Positions 29,746 through 40,233 of a stretch of 64,000 bases of DNA are shown here, one piece after another. The notes beneath the pieces are model-generated. The model made no database searches. It was not told the origin of the DNA and saw nothing but the letters and a program-made list of their open reading frames with translations. The stretch covers positions 28,177 through 92,176 of the forward strand of contig NZ_KB894084.1 in assembly GCF_000374325.1 (NCBI RefSeq). Reading direction: 5' to 3'. The DNA is from Allofustis seminis DSM 15817. Its GTDB lineage: Bacteria; Bacillota; Bacilli; Lactobacillales; Carnobacteriaceae_A. Position 1 is the first letter of the stretch. Every line of letters starts with the position of its first letter. The translations under genes and the position numbers were made by a program.

Positions 29746-30051
29746 ATGTTTGTTAAAACAGGAGATCAAGTGAGAATCATCGCAGGAAAACATCGCGGTG
29801 AAGAAGGAAAAGTAATCCACACGATTCCTAGTCAAAATAAAGTAGTTGTTGAAAATATCAACATCGTGAAAAAACACCAACGTCCAATGGGTATGGGTCA
29901 AGAAGGTGGCATTGTAGAAAAAGAAGCACCAATTGACGCATCAAACGTTCAATTAATTGATCCGGAAACAGGCGAAACAACGCGCGTTGGTTTCAGAGTA
30001 GAGGACGGTAAAAAAGTTCGCTATTCCAAAAAAACAAATAACCCATTATAA
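29746..30051 (+). CDS. rplX: 50S ribosomal protein L24
   Basis: L24 is one of the two assembly initiators of the 50S subunit. The 101-residue form begins at ATG 29746, which has AAGGAGGTG ideally spaced; an upstream GTG at 29737 lies within that site. It has the KOW motif VRIIAGKHRGEEGKV near the N-terminus and the NIVKKHQRP and GIVEKEAPIDASNV segments. rplE follows after 27 bp. Confidence 0.97.
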   Translation: MFVKTGDQVRIIAGKHRGEEGKVIHTIPSQNKVVVENINIVKKHQRPMGMGQEGGIVEKEAPIDASNVQLIDPETGETTRVGFRVEDGKKVRYSKKTNNPL

Positions 30052-30078
30052 GAATTGTCGGAAGGAGGACTATAGAGC

Positions 30079-30618
30079 ATGAATCGTCTTAAAGAAAGAT
30101 ATGAAAACGAAATCCGCCCGAGTCTAGTAGATAAATTTGAATATTCATCTATTATGCAAGCACCAAAAGTTGAAAAAATTGTGTTGAACATGGGTGTTGG
30201 CGATGCAGTGAATAACTCAAAAAATTTAGACAATGCAGTTAACGAATTAACCTTAATTTCAGGACAAAAACCTGTCGTAACTCGCGCAAGAAAATCCATT
30301 GCGGGCTTCCGCTTACGTGAAGGAATGCCTATCGGAGCAAAAGTTACTTTGCGCGGTGAACGCATGTATGATTTCTTAGATAAATTAGTGTCCGTTTCAC
30401 TTCCTCGTGTACGTGACTTCCGCGGTGTAAGCAAAAATTCATTTGACGGACGCGGCAACTACACATTAGGGGTGCGCGAACAATTAATTTTCCCAGAAAT
30501 TAGTTACGATGATGTAGATAAAGTACGTGGGTTAGATATCGTTATCGTCACAACGGCAGAAACTGATGAAGAAGCTAGAGAGTTACTTTCACAACTGGGC
30601 ATGCCATTTCAACGATAA
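30079..30618 (+). CDS. rplE: 50S ribosomal protein L5
   Basis: L5 binds 5S rRNA and forms an inter-subunit bridge with S13. It has 179 residues, standard length. Conserved segments are [29 protein letters not shown] (here [17 protein letters not shown]), [19 protein letters not shown] and [27 protein letters not shown] precedes the ATG. It is next to rpsN in the usual spc order. Confidence 0.98.
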   Translation: MNRLKERYENEIRPSLVDKFEYSSIMQAPKVEKIVLNMGVGDAVNNSKNLDNAVNELTLISGQKPVVTRARKSIAGFRLREGMPIGAKVTLRGERMYDFLDKLVSVSLPRVRDFRGVSKNSFDGRGNYTLGVREQLIFPEISYDDVDKVRGLDIVIVTTAETDEEARELLSQLGMPFQR

Positions 30619-30637
30619 GATAGGAGGAAACTAAAAC

Positions 30638-30823
30638 ATGGCTAGAAAAGCATTAATTAATAAAAATAACAAACCAGCCAAATTTTCCACTCAAGAATAC
30701 ACACGTTGTCAAAGATGTGGACGACCACACTCTGTCTATCGTAAGTTTAAATTATGCCGTATTTGCTTACGCGAATTAGCATATAAAGGACAAATTCCTG
30801 GACTTAAAAAAGCAAGCTGGTAA
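30638..30823 (+). CDS. rpsN: 30S ribosomal protein S14, zinc-binding type
   Basis: Short S14 of 61 residues with four cysteines in [20 protein letters not shown], the zinc ribbon of the C+ form (rpsNZ type). Bacteria with this form often also encode a longer zinc-free S14 elsewhere for zinc limitation; none is in this window. TAGGAGG lies upstream of the ATG. It sits 19 bp after rplE and 37 bp before rpsH. Confidence 0.97.
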   Translation: MARKALINKNNKPAKFSTQEYTRCQRCGRPHSVYRKFKLCRICLRELAYKGQIPGLKKASW

Positions 30824-30860
30824 GAAAAGTGTTCACTAGTTAGGAAAAGGAGGCATCGAG

Positions 30861-31259
30861 ATGGGAATGACAGATCCAATTGCAGACTTTTTAACTCGCA
30901 TTCGTAATGCGAACGCTGCAAAACATAAACAAGTTTCAATCCCTGCATCAAACATCAAACGTGAGATGGCAGAGATTTTAAAAGAAGAAGGATTTATTCG
31001 CGACTGGAAGTTCGAAGAAGATGGACACCAAGGTGTAATTACTATTACATTGAAATATGGTCCGAATAATGAACAAGTTATTACAGGACTTAAACGTATT
31101 TCCAAACCAGGTCTACGCATTTATGCTGGCGCAACAGAAGTACCACGTGTACTTAACGGATTAGGAATTGCATTAGTTTCCACATCTGAAGGCGTCGTCA
31201 CAGACAAAACCGCTCGTAACCGCAATATCGGTGGAGAAGTGTTAGCATACGTTTGGTAA
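30861..31259 (+). CDS. rpsH: 30S ribosomal protein S8
   Basis: S8 binds the central domain of 16S rRNA and in E. coli represses the spc operon through the rplE mRNA. The 132-residue product begins [18 protein letters not shown] and ends with the conserved [35 protein letters not shown] precedes the ATG. No obvious S8-like binding hairpin is visible around rplX-rplE. Confidence 0.98.
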   Translation: MGMTDPIADFLTRIRNANAAKHKQVSIPASNIKREMAEILKEEGFIRDWKFEEDGHQGVITITLKYGPNNEQVITGLKRISKPGLRIYAGATEVPRVLNGLGIALVSTSEGVVTDKTARNRNIGGEVLAYVW

Positions 31260-31289
31260 TCGTAAATTATTACAAGGAGGTGTAATCCG

Positions 31290-31829
31290 ATGAGCCGTAT
31301 CGGTAAACAAATTATCGAGATCCCTGAAGGTGTAGAAGTAACTTTCACAGAGGATCATGTAGTCACCGTTAAAGGTAAAAAAGGTGAACTTACACGTCAA
31401 TTAAGACCTGAAATCAATATTCATCACGAAGGCAACACCATCGAATTTACGCGTGACAGTGAACAAAAAGAAGTACGTTCATTACATGGAACCACTCGTT
31501 CACTCGTTCAAAATATGATTGATGGCGTTACTGAAGGATTTTCAAAAACATTGGAATTGGTTGGGGTTGGTTATCGTGCCCAAATGCAAGGTAACAAATT
31601 AGTCTTGAACGTAGGACTTTCTCACCCTGTTGAGTTTGAAGGCGATGAACTTACAACGATCGAAACGCCAAACCAAAACCAAATTATCGTTAAAGGAATT
31701 AGCAAAGAAGCAGTCGGAGAACTCGCAGCAAACATTCGTGCCGTGCGTATTCCAGAACCTTACAAAGGAAAAGGAATTCGTTACCAAGGCGAACAAGTGC
31801 GTCGTAAAGAAGGTAAAACCGGTAAATAA
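31290..31829 (+). CDS. rplF: 50S ribosomal protein L6
   Basis: L6 sits near the GTPase-associated region and the sarcin-ricin loop. It has 179 residues. It begins [17 protein letters not shown]; the two duplicated L6 domains can be seen, with the second carrying [20 protein letters not shown] and the C-terminal signature [36 protein letters not shown] precedes the ATG. An AT-rich gap of 104 bp, long for this cluster, separates it from rplR. Confidence 0.98.
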   Translation: MSRIGKQIIEIPEGVEVTFTEDHVVTVKGKKGELTRQLRPEINIHHEGNTIEFTRDSEQKEVRSLHGTTRSLVQNMIDGVTEGFSKTLELVGVGYRAQMQGNKLVLNVGLSHPVEFEGDELTTIETPNQNQIIVKGISKEAVGELAANIRAVRIPEPYKGKGIRYQGEQVRRKEGKTGK

Positions 31830-31933
31830 TCCGTACCAAATGTTTTTGCTACATTTGAAACGATGGATTCAAGAATTAAATATAATATGCAATCAAATGA
31901 TTGATTATAAATTAAAAATACGAGGTGACAATT

Positions 31934-32293
31934 GTGATTATAAAACCAGATAAAAACAAAACACGTCTAAATAGACATAAACGTATTCGTCGTAGACTTT
32001 CTGGTACTGCTGAGTGCCCACGTTTAAGCGTCTTCCGCTCAAACAAAAACATCTATGCTCAATTAATTGATGACGTAGAGGGTGTAACGCTCGCAAGTGC
32101 ATCTACCTTAGATAGTGACGTAAGCGATGAACTTACAAAAGTTGAACAAGCTGCAAAAGTAGGCGAACTTATCGCAAAACGTGCAGTCGATAAAAACATT
32201 AAAGAAGTCGTATTTGACCGTAGCGGTTACAAATATCATGGACGCGTTCAAGCATTAGCAGATGGCGCACGTGAAAATGGACTAGACTTTTAA
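31934..32293 (+). CDS. rplR: 50S ribosomal protein L18
   Basis: L18 binds 5S rRNA together with L5. I choose GTG 31934, giving [20 protein letters not shown] (119 residues), because CGAGGTG lies about 6 bp upstream; an in-frame GTG at 31925 overlaps that site. Conserved segments are [24 protein letters not shown] (here [16 protein letters not shown]) and [24 protein letters not shown]. It follows a 104-bp AT-rich spacer after rplF, and rpsE follows after 19 bp. Confidence 0.96.
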   Translation: MIIKPDKNKTRLNRHKRIRRRLSGTAECPRLSVFRSNKNIYAQLIDDVEGVTLASASTLDSDVSDELTKVEQAAKVGELIAKRAVDKNIKEVVFDRSGYKYHGRVQALADGARENGLDF

Positions 32294-32312
32294 AGCGAGG
32301 AGGAGATTTTAG

Positions 32313-32816
32313 ATGGTATCACATATCGATGCTAAAACATTAGACTTAGAAGATCGTGTTGTTGAAATCAACCGCGTTACTAAAGTTGTTAAAGGTGGAC
32401 GAAATCTTCGCTTTGCCGCTTTAGTTGTCGTCGGTGACCGCAATGGACACGTAGGAATTGGTACAGGAAAAGCGCTTGAAGTACCAGAAGCAATTCGTAA
32501 AGCAATTGAAGATGCTAAAAATAACTTGATTGAAGTGCCAATCGTTGGAACAAGTATTCCACATGAAGTTTTAGGAGTACATAGTGGCGGACGCGTTATG
32601 CTACGTCCTGCAGTTGCTGGTTCTGGAGTTTCCGCTGGTGGACCTGTGCGTGCCGTTCTTGAATTAGCAGGTGTTGAAGATATTTCTTCAAAATCACTTG
32701 GTTCAAGTACTGCAGTGAACATGGTACGTGCGACAATTGATGGTATCAAACAATTGAAACGTGCTGAAGAAGTTGCAAAACTTCGCGGGAAATCTGTAGA
32801 AGAATTATTAGATTAA
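32313..32816 (+). CDS. rpsE: 30S ribosomal protein S5
   Basis: S5 contributes to decoding fidelity and the mRNA entry helicase; spectinomycin resistance maps to its loop. The product has 167 residues. Conserved features are [21 protein letters not shown], containing the spectinomycin loop in wild-type form, then [17 protein letters not shown] and [30 protein letters not shown] precedes the ATG. Confidence 0.98.
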   Translation: MVSHIDAKTLDLEDRVVEINRVTKVVKGGRNLRFAALVVVGDRNGHVGIGTGKALEVPEAIRKAIEDAKNNLIEVPIVGTSIPHEVLGVHSGGRVMLRPAVAGSGVSAGGPVRAVLELAGVEDISSKSLGSSTAVNMVRATIDGIKQLKRAEEVAKLRGKSVEELLD

Positions 32817-32829
32817 GGAGGATGACACA

Positions 32830-33018
32830 ATGGCAAACTTAAAAGTTACTCTAAAAAGAAGTTTGATTGGTCGTCCGCAAAAACAACACAATGCGATTCA
32901 ATCATTAGGACTCACAAAAAAAATCGGCTCTCATAATGTTGTTAAAGACAACGAATTAAGCCGTAAAACTATCGAAGTAGTCAAACACTTAGTAGAAGTA
33001 GAAGAAGTTAGCGAATAA
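32830..33018 (+). CDS. rpmD: 50S ribosomal protein L30
   Basis: Small 62-residue L30 of the 50S subunit. It begins [20 protein letters not shown], followed by [17 protein letters not shown] and the [11 protein letters not shown] tail, all typical of the family. TAAGGAGG overlaps the rpsE stop region, giving a 13-bp gap. It lies between rpsE and rplO as in other Firmicutes. Confidence 0.97.
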   Translation: MANLKVTLKRSLIGRPQKQHNAIQSLGLTKKIGSHNVVKDNELSRKTIEVVKHLVEVEEVSE

Positions 33019-33044
33019 TCTCAATCAAAGGAGGTGCCAGTGTT

Positions 33045-33482
33045 ATGAAACTTCATGAACTAAAACCGAATGAAGGCGCTCGAAAAGCAAGAAAACGCAT
33101 CGGTCGCGGATCATCGAGCGGTTGGGGTAAAACAAGTGGACGCGGACAAAAAGGACAACACGCTCGCGGTAAAGGACCACGTATTACTTTTGAAGGTGGG
33201 CAAACACCATTATTCCAAACCTTACCAAAACGCGGATTTACTAACTTTACCCGTAAAGAATATGCAATCGTGAATTTGGATACCTTAAATTCATTCGAAG
33301 CCGATACAGTCGTAACACCGGAAACATTAGTTGAAGCAGGAATTTTGAAAAACAACAAAAAAGAAGTTAAAGTGCTCGCTAAAGGTGAACTTGATCACAA
33401 ATTAACAGTCAAAGCTCACAAATTTTCCGCTGCTGCAAAAGAAGCAATCGAATCAGCTGGTGGAACTGCTGAGGTGATCTAA
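33045..33482 (+). CDS. rplO: 50S ribosomal protein L15
   Basis: L15 is a late-assembly protein of the 50S subunit, 145 residues. It begins [20 protein letters not shown] with the glycine-rich [19 protein letters not shown] segment that threads into rRNA, then [27 protein letters not shown] precedes the ATG. Its stop codon directly abuts the secY start, so translation is probably coupled. Confidence 0.98.
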   Translation: MKLHELKPNEGARKARKRIGRGSSSGWGKTSGRGQKGQHARGKGPRITFEGGQTPLFQTLPKRGFTNFTRKEYAIVNLDTLNSFEADTVVTPETLVEAGILKNNKKEVKVLAKGELDHKLTVKAHKFSAAAKEAIESAGGTAEVI

Positions 33483-34772
33483 ATGATCAAACTATTAAAA
33501 GGTGCGTTCACAGAAAAAGATGTGCTGAAACGCATTTTGTTTACATTAGGCATTTTACTGGTGTTTCGTTTTGGAACACATCTTACCGTTCCCGGAGTAA
33601 ATGCTAAAGCATTAAGAGACCTTGCTGACACAGGTCTTTTTGGCTTGTTAAACACTTTTGGTGGTGGAGCGCTGTCTAATTATTCTGTTTTTGCATTAGG
33701 GGTTTCCCCTTATATTACCAGCTCCATTATTATCGAGTTGATGCAAATGGATATTATTCCAGCGTTTAAAGAGTGGTCAGAGCAAGGAGAAGTTGGACGA
33801 AGAAAGTTAAATCAAGCAACGCGTTACTTAACGATTGCTGTCGCATTCTTACAAGCATTAGGAATTTCGATCGGATTTAACACGTTGACAGGTCTCGGAC
33901 TTGTACATAATCCGGGCATGGCGACTTATATTAAGATTGCGATTATTATTACAGCTGGATCAATGTTTGTTGTATGGTTAGGCGAGATGATTTCGGTTCA
34001 TGGACTGGGCAATGGAACCAGTTTGGTGATCTTCAGTGGGATCGTTTCACGAATTCCTGACGATATTCACCGCTTTTACCAGACACAAATTGTGAATGCC
34101 GGCGATGAAAAAATTAAAGCGTGGTTATTTGCACTCGGGTTGGTTATTGCCATTGTGCTACTTGTACTTTTTGTCATTTATATGGAGAATGCACGTCGGA
34201 ACATTCCAGTACGCTATTCAAAACGTGCTGTCAGCAAAGAATCTGCAACGTTACCCCTTAAGTTAAACTCAGCGGGTGTGGTTCCAGTTATTTTTGCTAG
34301 CAGTTTTATGACGTTGCCTCAAATTTTCTTAGGATTATTTGCTGCAAATTCAGCAGATACAGCATGGTACAAGACCATTAATACAATCTTTAACATTCAA
34401 GAACCGATTGGTGCCAGCATCTATGTCGTATTAATTATTTTGTTTACGTTCTTCTATGCATTTATTCAGTTAAATCCTGAAAAAGCAGCAGAAAACTTAC
34501 AAAAACAAAATGGTTATATTCCAAGCATACGCCCTGGTCAAGAGACGATTGATTATATTAGTTATATGATCAAACGCCTAAGTACAGTGGGTTCATTATA
34601 TTTAGCGCTGATTGCGATTTTGCCGATTGCTGCGAGTGCCTTTTGGAATATCCCAGGATTAACATTAGGGGGAACAAGCTTACTTATTGTTGTAGGTGTT
34701 GGATTGGATGTAACTGCGCAATTAGAAGGACTCTTAAGCAAACATAGCTATCAAGGCTTCATTTATGAATAA
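33483..34772 (+). CDS. secY: Preprotein translocase subunit SecY
   Basis: Channel-forming subunit of the SecYEG translocon in the cytoplasmic membrane, 429 residues with about ten hydrophobic segments. Conserved regions are FRFGTHLTVPGVNA in TM1, the plug region LFGLLNTFGGGALSNYSVFALGVSPYITSSII, and the cytoplasmic loop ENARRNIPVRYSKR that contacts the ribosome and SecA. TTPEKAAENLQKQNG-like sequence (here NPEKAAENLQKQNGYIPSIRPG) precedes TM9. It starts immediately at the rplO stop. Only the housekeeping SecY is present here; no accessory SecY2 is in the window. Confidence 0.98.
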   Translation: MIKLLKGAFTEKDVLKRILFTLGILLVFRFGTHLTVPGVNAKALRDLADTGLFGLLNTFGGGALSNYSVFALGVSPYITSSIIIELMQMDIIPAFKEWSEQGEVGRRKLNQATRYLTIAVAFLQALGISIGFNTLTGLGLVHNPGMATYIKIAIIITAGSMFVVWLGEMISVHGLGNGTSLVIFSGIVSRIPDDIHRFYQTQIVNAGDEKIKAWLFALGLVIAIVLLVLFVIYMENARRNIPVRYSKRAVSKESATLPLKLNSAGVVPVIFASSFMTLPQIFLGLFAANSADTAWYKTINTIFNIQEPIGASIYVVLIILFTFFYAFIQLNPEKAAENLQKQNGYIPSIRPGQETIDYISYMIKRLSTVGSLYLALIAILPIAASAFWNIPGLTLGGTSLLIVVGVGLDVTAQLEGLLSKHSYQGFIYE

Positions 34773-34844
34773 GTCATAGATGAGTGTACTATTCATTCTT
34801 TTTCACATCATCATAATAAATTAACTTCCATAAGGAGGATACAA

Positions 34845-35486
34845 ATGAACGTTATTTTACTCGGGTTACCGGGAGCAGGGAAAGGGACACAAGCTAGTCG
34901 AATTATTGAGCAATATCAAATCCCACATATTTCAACAGGGGATATGTTTCGTGCAGCAATTGCTGCAGGAACCGAGCTCGGTAAAAAAGCAAAATCATAT
35001 ATGGATGCAGGAGAATTAGTGCCGGATGAAGTTACAAACGGTATCGTAAAAGAAAGACTCCAAGAAGCGGATACCGCCCAAGGATTCCTATTGGATGGCT
35101 ATCCAAGAACGATCAATCAAGCAGAAGCCTTAAAAGAGAATTTAAAATCACTTGGTAAAGCGATTGATAAAGTGATATATATTGAAGTGGCCTCAGAAGT
35201 TCTGCTCCAACGTTTGTCCGGACGCTACATTTGTGCAAATTGTGGAGAAACTTATCATAAGATTTTTAATCCAACGAAAGAAGAAGGCGTATGTGATCGT
35301 TGTGGTAGCACACAATTTTACCAACGTGAAGATGATAAGCCAGAAACTGTTAAAAATCGTATTCGAGTGAACAAAGAAACAACGGACCAATTGGTGAACT
35401 TCTATAAAGATGAAGGTGTCCTTATCGCGGTCAATGGTGATCAAAGTCCAGAAGCTGTCTTTACAGATATCAAAAACGCACTCTAA
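34845..35486 (+). CDS. adk: Adenylate kinase
   Basis: Interconverts ATP and AMP with two ADP, maintaining adenylate balance. The 213-residue long-lid form shows the P-loop [12 protein letters not shown], the AMP-binding [11 protein letters not shown] and LLDGYPRT segments, and a four-cysteine structural zinc site in the lid (CANCGETYH and CDRCGS). The placement between secY and infA is typical of Firmicutes. There is no map gene after it, as is common in Lactobacillales. Confidence 0.98.
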   Translation: MNVILLGLPGAGKGTQASRIIEQYQIPHISTGDMFRAAIAAGTELGKKAKSYMDAGELVPDEVTNGIVKERLQEADTAQGFLLDGYPRTINQAEALKENLKSLGKAIDKVIYIEVASEVLLQRLSGRYICANCGETYHKIFNPTKEEGVCDRCGSTQFYQREDDKPETVKNRIRVNKETTDQLVNFYKDEGVLIAVNGDQSPEAVFTDIKNAL

Positions 35487-35508
35487 AAGCAAGCAGTAGA
35501 GATGGTTA

Positions 35509-35538
35509 TTGCTTATAATAGCGATTTTATGATATGAT
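35509..35538 (+). promoter_or_regulatory. Candidate internal promoter before infA
   Basis: TTGCTT (35509-35514), 18-bp spacer, TATGAT (35533-35538) in the 109-bp adk-infA gap. It would give separate expression of the infA-rpmJ-rpsM-rpsK-rpoA-rplQ block. Confidence 0.45.
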
Positions 35539-35595
35539 TATTGGTAGCTTATTAATAAGTACAGCAGTCAAATATCACAAAAAGGAGGAAACCAA

Positions 35596-35814
35596 ATGGC
35601 CAAAGAAGATGTAATTGAAATTGAAGGTGTTGTGGTTGAAACATTACCAAATGCTATGTTTAATGTAGAACTTGAAAATGGGCATGAAATTCTCGCGCAC
35701 ATTTCCGGGAAAATGCGTATGAATTATATTCGTATCCTACCAGGTGATAAAGTAACTGTTGAAATGTCACCTTATGATTTAACGCGTGGACGCATTACGT
35801 ATCGATTTAAATAA
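35596..35814 (+). CDS. infA: Translation initiation factor IF-1
   Basis: IF-1 occupies the ribosomal A site during initiation. The 72-residue OB-fold protein reads [20 protein letters not shown], then [20 protein letters not shown] and [20 protein letters not shown] precedes the ATG. It lies at the head of the alpha-operon portion, 46 bp before rpmJ. Confidence 0.98.
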   Translation: MAKEDVIEIEGVVVETLPNAMFNVELENGHEILAHISGKMRMNYIRILPGDKVTVEMSPYDLTRGRITYRFK

Positions 35815-35860
35815 AAGTGAAAAGAATGAAAAAAGCCAAGTTTCGAGGAGGTATAATGAC

Positions 35861-35974
35861 ATGAAAGTCAGACCATCAGTAAAAAAAATGTGTAGTAAAT
35901 GTAAAATTATTCGCCGCAAAGGACGAGTAATGGTCATTTGCGAAAACCCAAAACATAAACAACGTCAAGGTTAA
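35861..35974 (+). CDS. rpmJ: 50S ribosomal protein L36, zinc-binding type
   Basis: The smallest ribosomal protein, 37 residues, starting [19 protein letters not shown]. Cys-x2-Cys and the later CENPKHKQ supply the zinc ligands (C+ form). The start at ATG 35861 is fixed by family length and by GAGGAGG 10 bp upstream; longer in-frame readings are not supported. Confidence 0.96.
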   Translation: MKVRPSVKKMCSKCKIIRRKGRVMVICENPKHKQRQG

Positions 35975-35998
35975 TAATGAGTGAAGGAGGTGCTATAC

Positions 35999-36364
35999 AT
36001 GGCACGTATTGCAGGTGTTGATATTCCACGTGACAAACACATCGGTATATCACTAACTTATATTTATGGAATTGGACGTCCGACAGCATTGAAAGTTCTT
36101 GAAGCAGCTAAAGTTGATCCTGAAACACGCGTAGCAGATTTAACAAATGAAGAGCTTGATGCTATTCGTGCACAAGTGAATGAACTTAAAATTGAAGGCG
36201 ATTTGCGCCGAGAAGTTAACCAAAACATTAAACGATTAATGGATATCGGTTCATATCGCGGCATGCGCCATCGTCGTGGACTACCAGTTCGTGGACAAAA
36301 CACGAAAAATAACGCACGCACTCGTAAAGGACCAGCTGTTTCGATTGCTGGTAAGAAAAAATAA
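35999..36364 (+). CDS. rpsM: 30S ribosomal protein S13
   Basis: S13 lies in the 30S head and bridges to L5. The start ATG 35999 has GAAGGAGG at good spacing; an upstream GTG at 35981 would add six unsupported residues. It is 121 residues long. Conserved segments are [26 protein letters not shown] and the C-terminal [26 protein letters not shown], which contacts P-site tRNA. Confidence 0.97.
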   Translation: MARIAGVDIPRDKHIGISLTYIYGIGRPTALKVLEAAKVDPETRVADLTNEELDAIRAQVNELKIEGDLRREVNQNIKRLMDIGSYRGMRHRRGLPVRGQNTKNNARTRKGPAVSIAGKKK

Positions 36365-36394
36365 AGACTCTAATTAGTTAGGAGGAAACTATTC

Positions 36395-36790
36395 ATGGCG
36401 AAAGTTAAAAAAGGAACACGTCGTAGAAGACGCGTAAGAAAAAACATTGAACATGGAATCGCCCATATTCGTTCAACCTTTAATAATACAATTGTAATGA
36501 TTACAGATGTTGACGGAAATGCTATTTCATGGTCAAGTGCAGGATCATTAGGATTCAAAGGTTCACGTAAATCAACTCCATTTGCTGCACAGATGGCCGC
36601 AGAAGCTGCAGCTAAAGGCGGAATGGAAAATGGTATGAAAACTGTTGAAGTTTACGTAAAAGGACCTGGTTCTGGTCGTGAAGCAGCTATTCGTTCGCTA
36701 CAAGCTACTGGACTCGATGTAACCGCAATTCGTGATGTGACACCAATTCCACACAATGGTGGCCGTCCTCCAAAACGTCGTCGTGTTTAA
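36395..36790 (+). CDS. rpsK: 30S ribosomal protein S11
   Basis: S11 helps form the platform and mRNA exit site of the 30S subunit. It has 131 residues. The conserved core [39 protein letters not shown] and the C-terminal [18 protein letters not shown] are all present. TAGGAGG precedes the ATG. It is followed after 88 bp by rpoA. Confidence 0.98.
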   Translation: MAKVKKGTRRRRRVRKNIEHGIAHIRSTFNNTIVMITDVDGNAISWSSAGSLGFKGSRKSTPFAAQMAAEAAAKGGMENGMKTVEVYVKGPGSGREAAIRSLQATGLDVTAIRDVTPIPHNGGRPPKRRRV

Positions 36791-36878
36791 TCAGTATCTT
36801 GAACATATCTGTGAATTTATGCGATGGAATTGTTTTGAACATTAAGACGAAAAAACGTTTGAAAGGGGTAAACGGATA

Positions 36879-37823
36879 ATGATCGAAATAGAAAAACCAG
36901 TCATTGACGTTGTCGAGATTAGTGACGATGGAACCTTTGGAAAATTTGTCATTGAACCGCTGGAACGAGGCTACGGTACGACACTTGGTAACTCATTGCG
37001 TCGTATTTTGTTATCATCGTTGCCAGGTGCTGCGATTGCTAATATTCAAATTGACGGTGTATTACATGAATTTTCTACAGTAAAAGGCGTCGTTGAAGAT
37101 GTGACAGCAATCATTTTAAATCTTAAAAAGATTGCAATGAAGATCCACTCCGAAGAATCAAAAACGTTAGAAATTGATATTAAAGGCCCTGCCATTGTAA
37201 CAGCAGGAGATATTCTAGTTGATGGCGATGTTGAAATTATGAATCCAGATTTATATATTGCCACAGTTGCTGAAGGCGGACATTTCCATGCACGTATGGA
37301 AGCTTGCCGAGGACGTGGATACGTCAATGCTGAAGATAATAAGCATGATGACATGCCAATTGGTGTAATTCCAATGGATTCTATTTATACCCCAATTACG
37401 CGAGTCAACTATTTAGTAGAAGATACCCGTGTCGGTGATTTTGGTCAGTATGACAAATTGACTTTAGATGTATGGACAGATGGTTCTATATCACCTGAAG
37501 ATAGTGTCAGTCTTGCAGCTAAAATTCTAACAGAGTATTTAAACATTTTTGTTAATCTGACAGATGAAGCGCGCGAAGCAGAGATTATGATCGAAAAAGA
37601 AGAAACCCAAAAAGAAAAAATGTTGGAAATGACCATTGAAGAATTAGACCTTTCAGTGCGTTCTTACAACTGTTTAAAACGTGCGGGAATCAATACTGTT
37701 GAAGAATTAACAAATAAATCTGAATCAGAAATGATGAAAGTCCGTAACTTAGGGAAAAAATCATTAGCTGAAATTAAAGGCAAACTCAGTGAATTAAATT
37801 TGAGTTTGAATGATGAATTATAA
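36879..37823 (+). CDS. rpoA: DNA-directed RNA polymerase subunit alpha
   Basis: Alpha subunit, whose dimer scaffolds RNA polymerase assembly. It has 314 residues. The N-terminal domain shows [31 protein letters not shown]. The C-terminal domain, which contacts UP elements and activators, is visible as [23 protein letters not shown] and [22 protein letters not shown] precedes the ATG. Its position between rpsK and rplQ is the universal alpha-operon order. A preceding 88-bp gap shows no clear promoter. Confidence 0.98.
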   Translation: MIEIEKPVIDVVEISDDGTFGKFVIEPLERGYGTTLGNSLRRILLSSLPGAAIANIQIDGVLHEFSTVKGVVEDVTAIILNLKKIAMKIHSEESKTLEIDIKGPAIVTAGDILVDGDVEIMNPDLYIATVAEGGHFHARMEACRGRGYVNAEDNKHDDMPIGVIPMDSIYTPITRVNYLVEDTRVGDFGQYDKLTLDVWTDGSISPEDSVSLAAKILTEYLNIFVNLTDEAREAEIMIEKEETQKEKMLEMTIEELDLSVRSYNCLKRAGINTVEELTNKSESEMMKVRNLGKKSLAEIKGKLSELNLSLNDEL

Positions 37824-37856
37824 TCATTTAAAGTTTAAAAAGGAGGAGGCACACTC

Positions 37857-38306
37857 ATGGCACAACGAAAATTAGGCCGTACAAGTTCACAACGTAAAGC
37901 ATTACTTCGCGACTTAGCATCAGACTTAATTATCAACGAACGTATCGTTACAACGAAAACACGTGCAAAAGAAGCTGCGCGACTCGCTGATAAATTAATA
38001 ACATTAGGAAAACGTGGCGATCTACATGCACGTCGTCAAGCTGCTAAAGTTGTTCGCAATGAATTGGCAACAGTTTCTGAAACTGAAGATGAAATCGTTG
38101 TAGAATATATTTTACAAAAATTATTTAACGAATTAGGCCCTCGCTATGCAAACCGTAACGGTGGATACACTCGCGTTCTTAATATGGAACCACGTCGCGG
38201 AGACGGTGCACCAATGGCAGTGCTTGAATTTGTTAAAGAAAATCAAACAGAAGAAACAGATGCTAATGAAGATGCTGAAGTTAAAGAAGAAACACCTGAA
38301 GCATAA
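37857..38306 (+). CDS. rplQ: 50S ribosomal protein L17
   Basis: L17 lies near the tunnel exit. The product starts [22 protein letters not shown], continues [35 protein letters not shown], and has the [21 protein letters not shown] signature. At 149 residues it is longer than the common 120-127 because of an acidic tail ([18 protein letters not shown]) after residue 127. Similar acidic tails occur in some lactic acid bacteria. It is the last gene of the cluster; a hairpin follows 100 bp later. Confidence 0.97.
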   Translation: MAQRKLGRTSSQRKALLRDLASDLIINERIVTTKTRAKEAARLADKLITLGKRGDLHARRQAAKVVRNELATVSETEDEIVVEYILQKLFNELGPRYANRNGGYTRVLNMEPRRGDGAPMAVLEFVKENQTEETDANEDAEVKEETPEA

Positions 38307-38404
38307 TTAAAAAAAACAGTAAAAAAGAATCACTATTCGATATATAAAAGAGCGTTATGAGATGATGATCGCTGCAATGAACCGATCAAGTGTCTAGCTC
38401 TAGT

Positions 38405-38429
38405 CTCTCTCGGAATTATTCCGAGAGAG
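38405..38429. other. Perfect 11-bp hairpin between rplQ and ecfA1
   Basis: ctctctcggaa / ttccgagagag around tta. A T8 run comes only 21 nt later (38450-38457), so it is not a textbook terminator, yet no better terminator for the S10-alpha cluster is visible before ecfA1. Confidence 0.55.
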
Positions 38430-38478
38430 GCCTATATGTCTGAAGAGTGTTTTTTTTATGCAAAAATGGTGAAACTTC

Positions 38479-38506
38479 TTGAACTCCACGCTAGATTCGG
38501 TAGAAT
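38479..38506 (+). promoter_or_regulatory. Candidate promoter for the ecfA1-ecfA2-ecfT-truA operon
   Basis: TTGAAC (38479-38484), 16-bp spacer, TAGAAT (38501-38506), about 30 bp before the ecfA1 start. Confidence 0.5.
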
Positions 38507-38539
38507 AAATAAGATACCAATCAGACAAGGAGGAATCAG

Positions 38540-39370
38540 ATGATAACGCTCCAAGATGTTAGTTTTTCCTATAGCGGTTCAAAACAGCGCGCCTTAAATA
38601 ACATCCAGCTGCAAATTCATTCAGGTGAGTGGGTTTCAATTGTTGGGCCAAATGGAAGTGGTAAGTCGACACTTGCACGTTTGATTAACGGGTTATTGGA
38701 AGCGGATGAAGGCACCATACAGGTTGCTGGTACGACATTAAATGAAGAAAATGTTTGGGCCATTCGCGATCGAATTGGCATGGTCTTTCAAAATCCAGAC
38801 AATCAATTTGTTGGGGCAACTGTGGAAGATGATGTCGCTTTCGGACTTGAAAATCGTGGTGTTCCAAGAGATGAAATGAAAGGCCGTGTGCACAAAGCGC
38901 TCTTGCGTGTTGGAATGTGGGAATTCAAAGACCGTGAGCCAGCGCGCCTTTCTGGGGGTCAAAAACAACGAGTCGCTATTGCAGGCATCATTGCAGTTGC
39001 TCCTCAAATTATCATCTTGGATGAAGCGACAAGTATGCTGGATCCTAGAGGACGCAAGGAAATATTAGAGATTGTGCATCATATTAAAAAAGAACAGAAT
39101 TTAACAGTAATCTCGATTACACATGATATTGAAGAAACGCTATTTTCTGATCGTATTATTGTCATGGATGCTGGACAAGTGCAACATGTTGGGACACCGG
39201 AAGAGATTTATACGTTAGGTGAGGATACGCTGCTTCGACATGAGTTAAGTTTACCTTTTGTGGAGCAATTGAAGCGCGAATTGAAGGCACGTCATGTTCC
39301 AATACCTGAAAGTTATAAAAATGAAGAAAGGATGGCGGAATGGTTATGGGAATACGTTTTGAAAAAGTAG
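38540..39370 (+). CDS. ecfA1: Energy-coupling factor transporter ATPase 1
   Basis: One of two ABC ATPases that energise ECF vitamin and micronutrient uptake with EcfT and exchangeable S-components. The 276-residue protein has Walker [15 protein letters not shown]-loop [24 protein letters not shown] (the Q-helix region of ECF ATPases), the [13 protein letters not shown] signature and Walker [17 protein letters not shown], where Glu-Ala replaces the more usual Glu-Pro. TAAGGAGG-like ACAAGGAGG precedes the ATG. The coding sequence overlaps ecfA2 by 31 bp. It is the first gene of the ecfA1-ecfA2-ecfT-truA operon that follows the alpha operon in most Firmicutes. Confidence 0.95.
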   Translation: MITLQDVSFSYSGSKQRALNNIQLQIHSGEWVSIVGPNGSGKSTLARLINGLLEADEGTIQVAGTTLNEENVWAIRDRIGMVFQNPDNQFVGATVEDDVAFGLENRGVPRDEMKGRVHKALLRVGMWEFKDREPARLSGGQKQRVAIAGIIAVAPQIIILDEATSMLDPRGRKEILEIVHHIKKEQNLTVISITHDIEETLFSDRIIVMDAGQVQHVGTPEEIYTLGEDTLLRHELSLPFVEQLKRELKARHVPIPESYKNEERMAEWLWEYVLKK

Positions 39371-40233
39371 ATTATATTTATCAGCCACATTCGCCATTTG
39401 AGCATCATGTATTGAAAGATATTAATGTGACCATTCCTTCAAAAAGTTACACAGCCATTGTCGGGCATACAGGCAGTGGAAAGTCGACACTCATTCAGCA
39501 TTTAAATGGGCTGAAAATACCGACACATGGGACAGTTTGGATTGATGATTTCCCAGTCACTGCGGAAGGAATTGGGAAAATAGGCAAGGCACTGCGTAAA
39601 AAAGTTGGCATCGTTTTTCAATTTCCTGAGTCGCAATTGTTTGAAGAAACGGTCGAAAAAGATATTGCATTTGGACCTAAGAATTTTGGTGCCTCAGAGG
39701 AAGAAGCCTTAAAAAAAGCAGCAGAAATTCTTCCGCTTGTCGGACTAGAGCCTCCGCTTTTGAAGCGTTCGCCTTTTGATCTATCGGGTGGGCAGATGCG
39801 ACGCGTAGCGATTGCAGGCGTACTAGCAATGGAGCCAGAAATTCTAGTATTGGATGAGCCAACTGCGGGGTTAGATCCACAAGGGCGCCGTGAAATGATG
39901 GAAATGTTTTATCATCTCTATCAGCAGAAGCATCTAACGATTGTGCTTGTAACTCATCAAATGGATGATGTCGCACATTATGCAAATCATGTGATTGTAA
40001 TTGAAAAAGGGCAAATTGCTTTTGCAGGAACTCCTCAAGAAGTTTTTAAGAATGTTGATTGGCTAGAAAAGATTCAGCTTGGTCTGCCCACTGCAACGCA
40101 TTTTGCGACAACATTAATAAAAAAAGGATTTCCTGAAGAGAACTTTTCTTTATTGCCATTGACATTGGAAGCATTAGCTGATGAAATTGCTGCGGGTTAT
40201 GAGCGAAAAAAAGTAGGTGATGCCGATGAATAA
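39340..40233 (+). CDS. ecfA2: Energy-coupling factor transporter ATPase 2
   Basis: Second ATPase of the ECF module, 297 residues, forming a heterodimer with EcfA1. It has Walker [15 protein letters not shown], the Q-loop [24 protein letters not shown] typical of the EcfA' (cbiO2) subgroup, [16 protein letters not shown] and Walker [17 protein letters not shown]. The start ATG 39340 lies within the end of ecfA1, with AAAGGA upstream; ATG 39346 is an alternative. The overlap with both neighbours suggests tight translational coupling. Confidence 0.95.
   Translation: MVMGIRFEKVDYIYQPHSPFEHHVLKDINVTIPSKSYTAIVGHTGSGKSTLIQHLNGLKIPTHGTVWIDDFPVTAEGIGKIGKALRKKVGIVFQFPESQLFEETVEKDIAFGPKNFGASEEEALKKAAEILPLVGLEPPLLKRSPFDLSGGQMRRVAIAGVLAMEPEILVLDEPTAGLDPQGRREMMEMFYHLYQQKHLTIVLVTHQMDDVAHYANHVIVIEKGQIAFAGTPQEVFKNVDWLEKIQLGLPTATHFATTLIKKGFPEENFSLLPLTLEALADEIAAGYERKKVGDADE

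Noticed and set aside
30021..30458. 145-codon minus-strand frame inside rplE, and similar frames in other ribosomal genes
   Set aside because: All are antisense shadows of highly conserved genes with strong codon bias.
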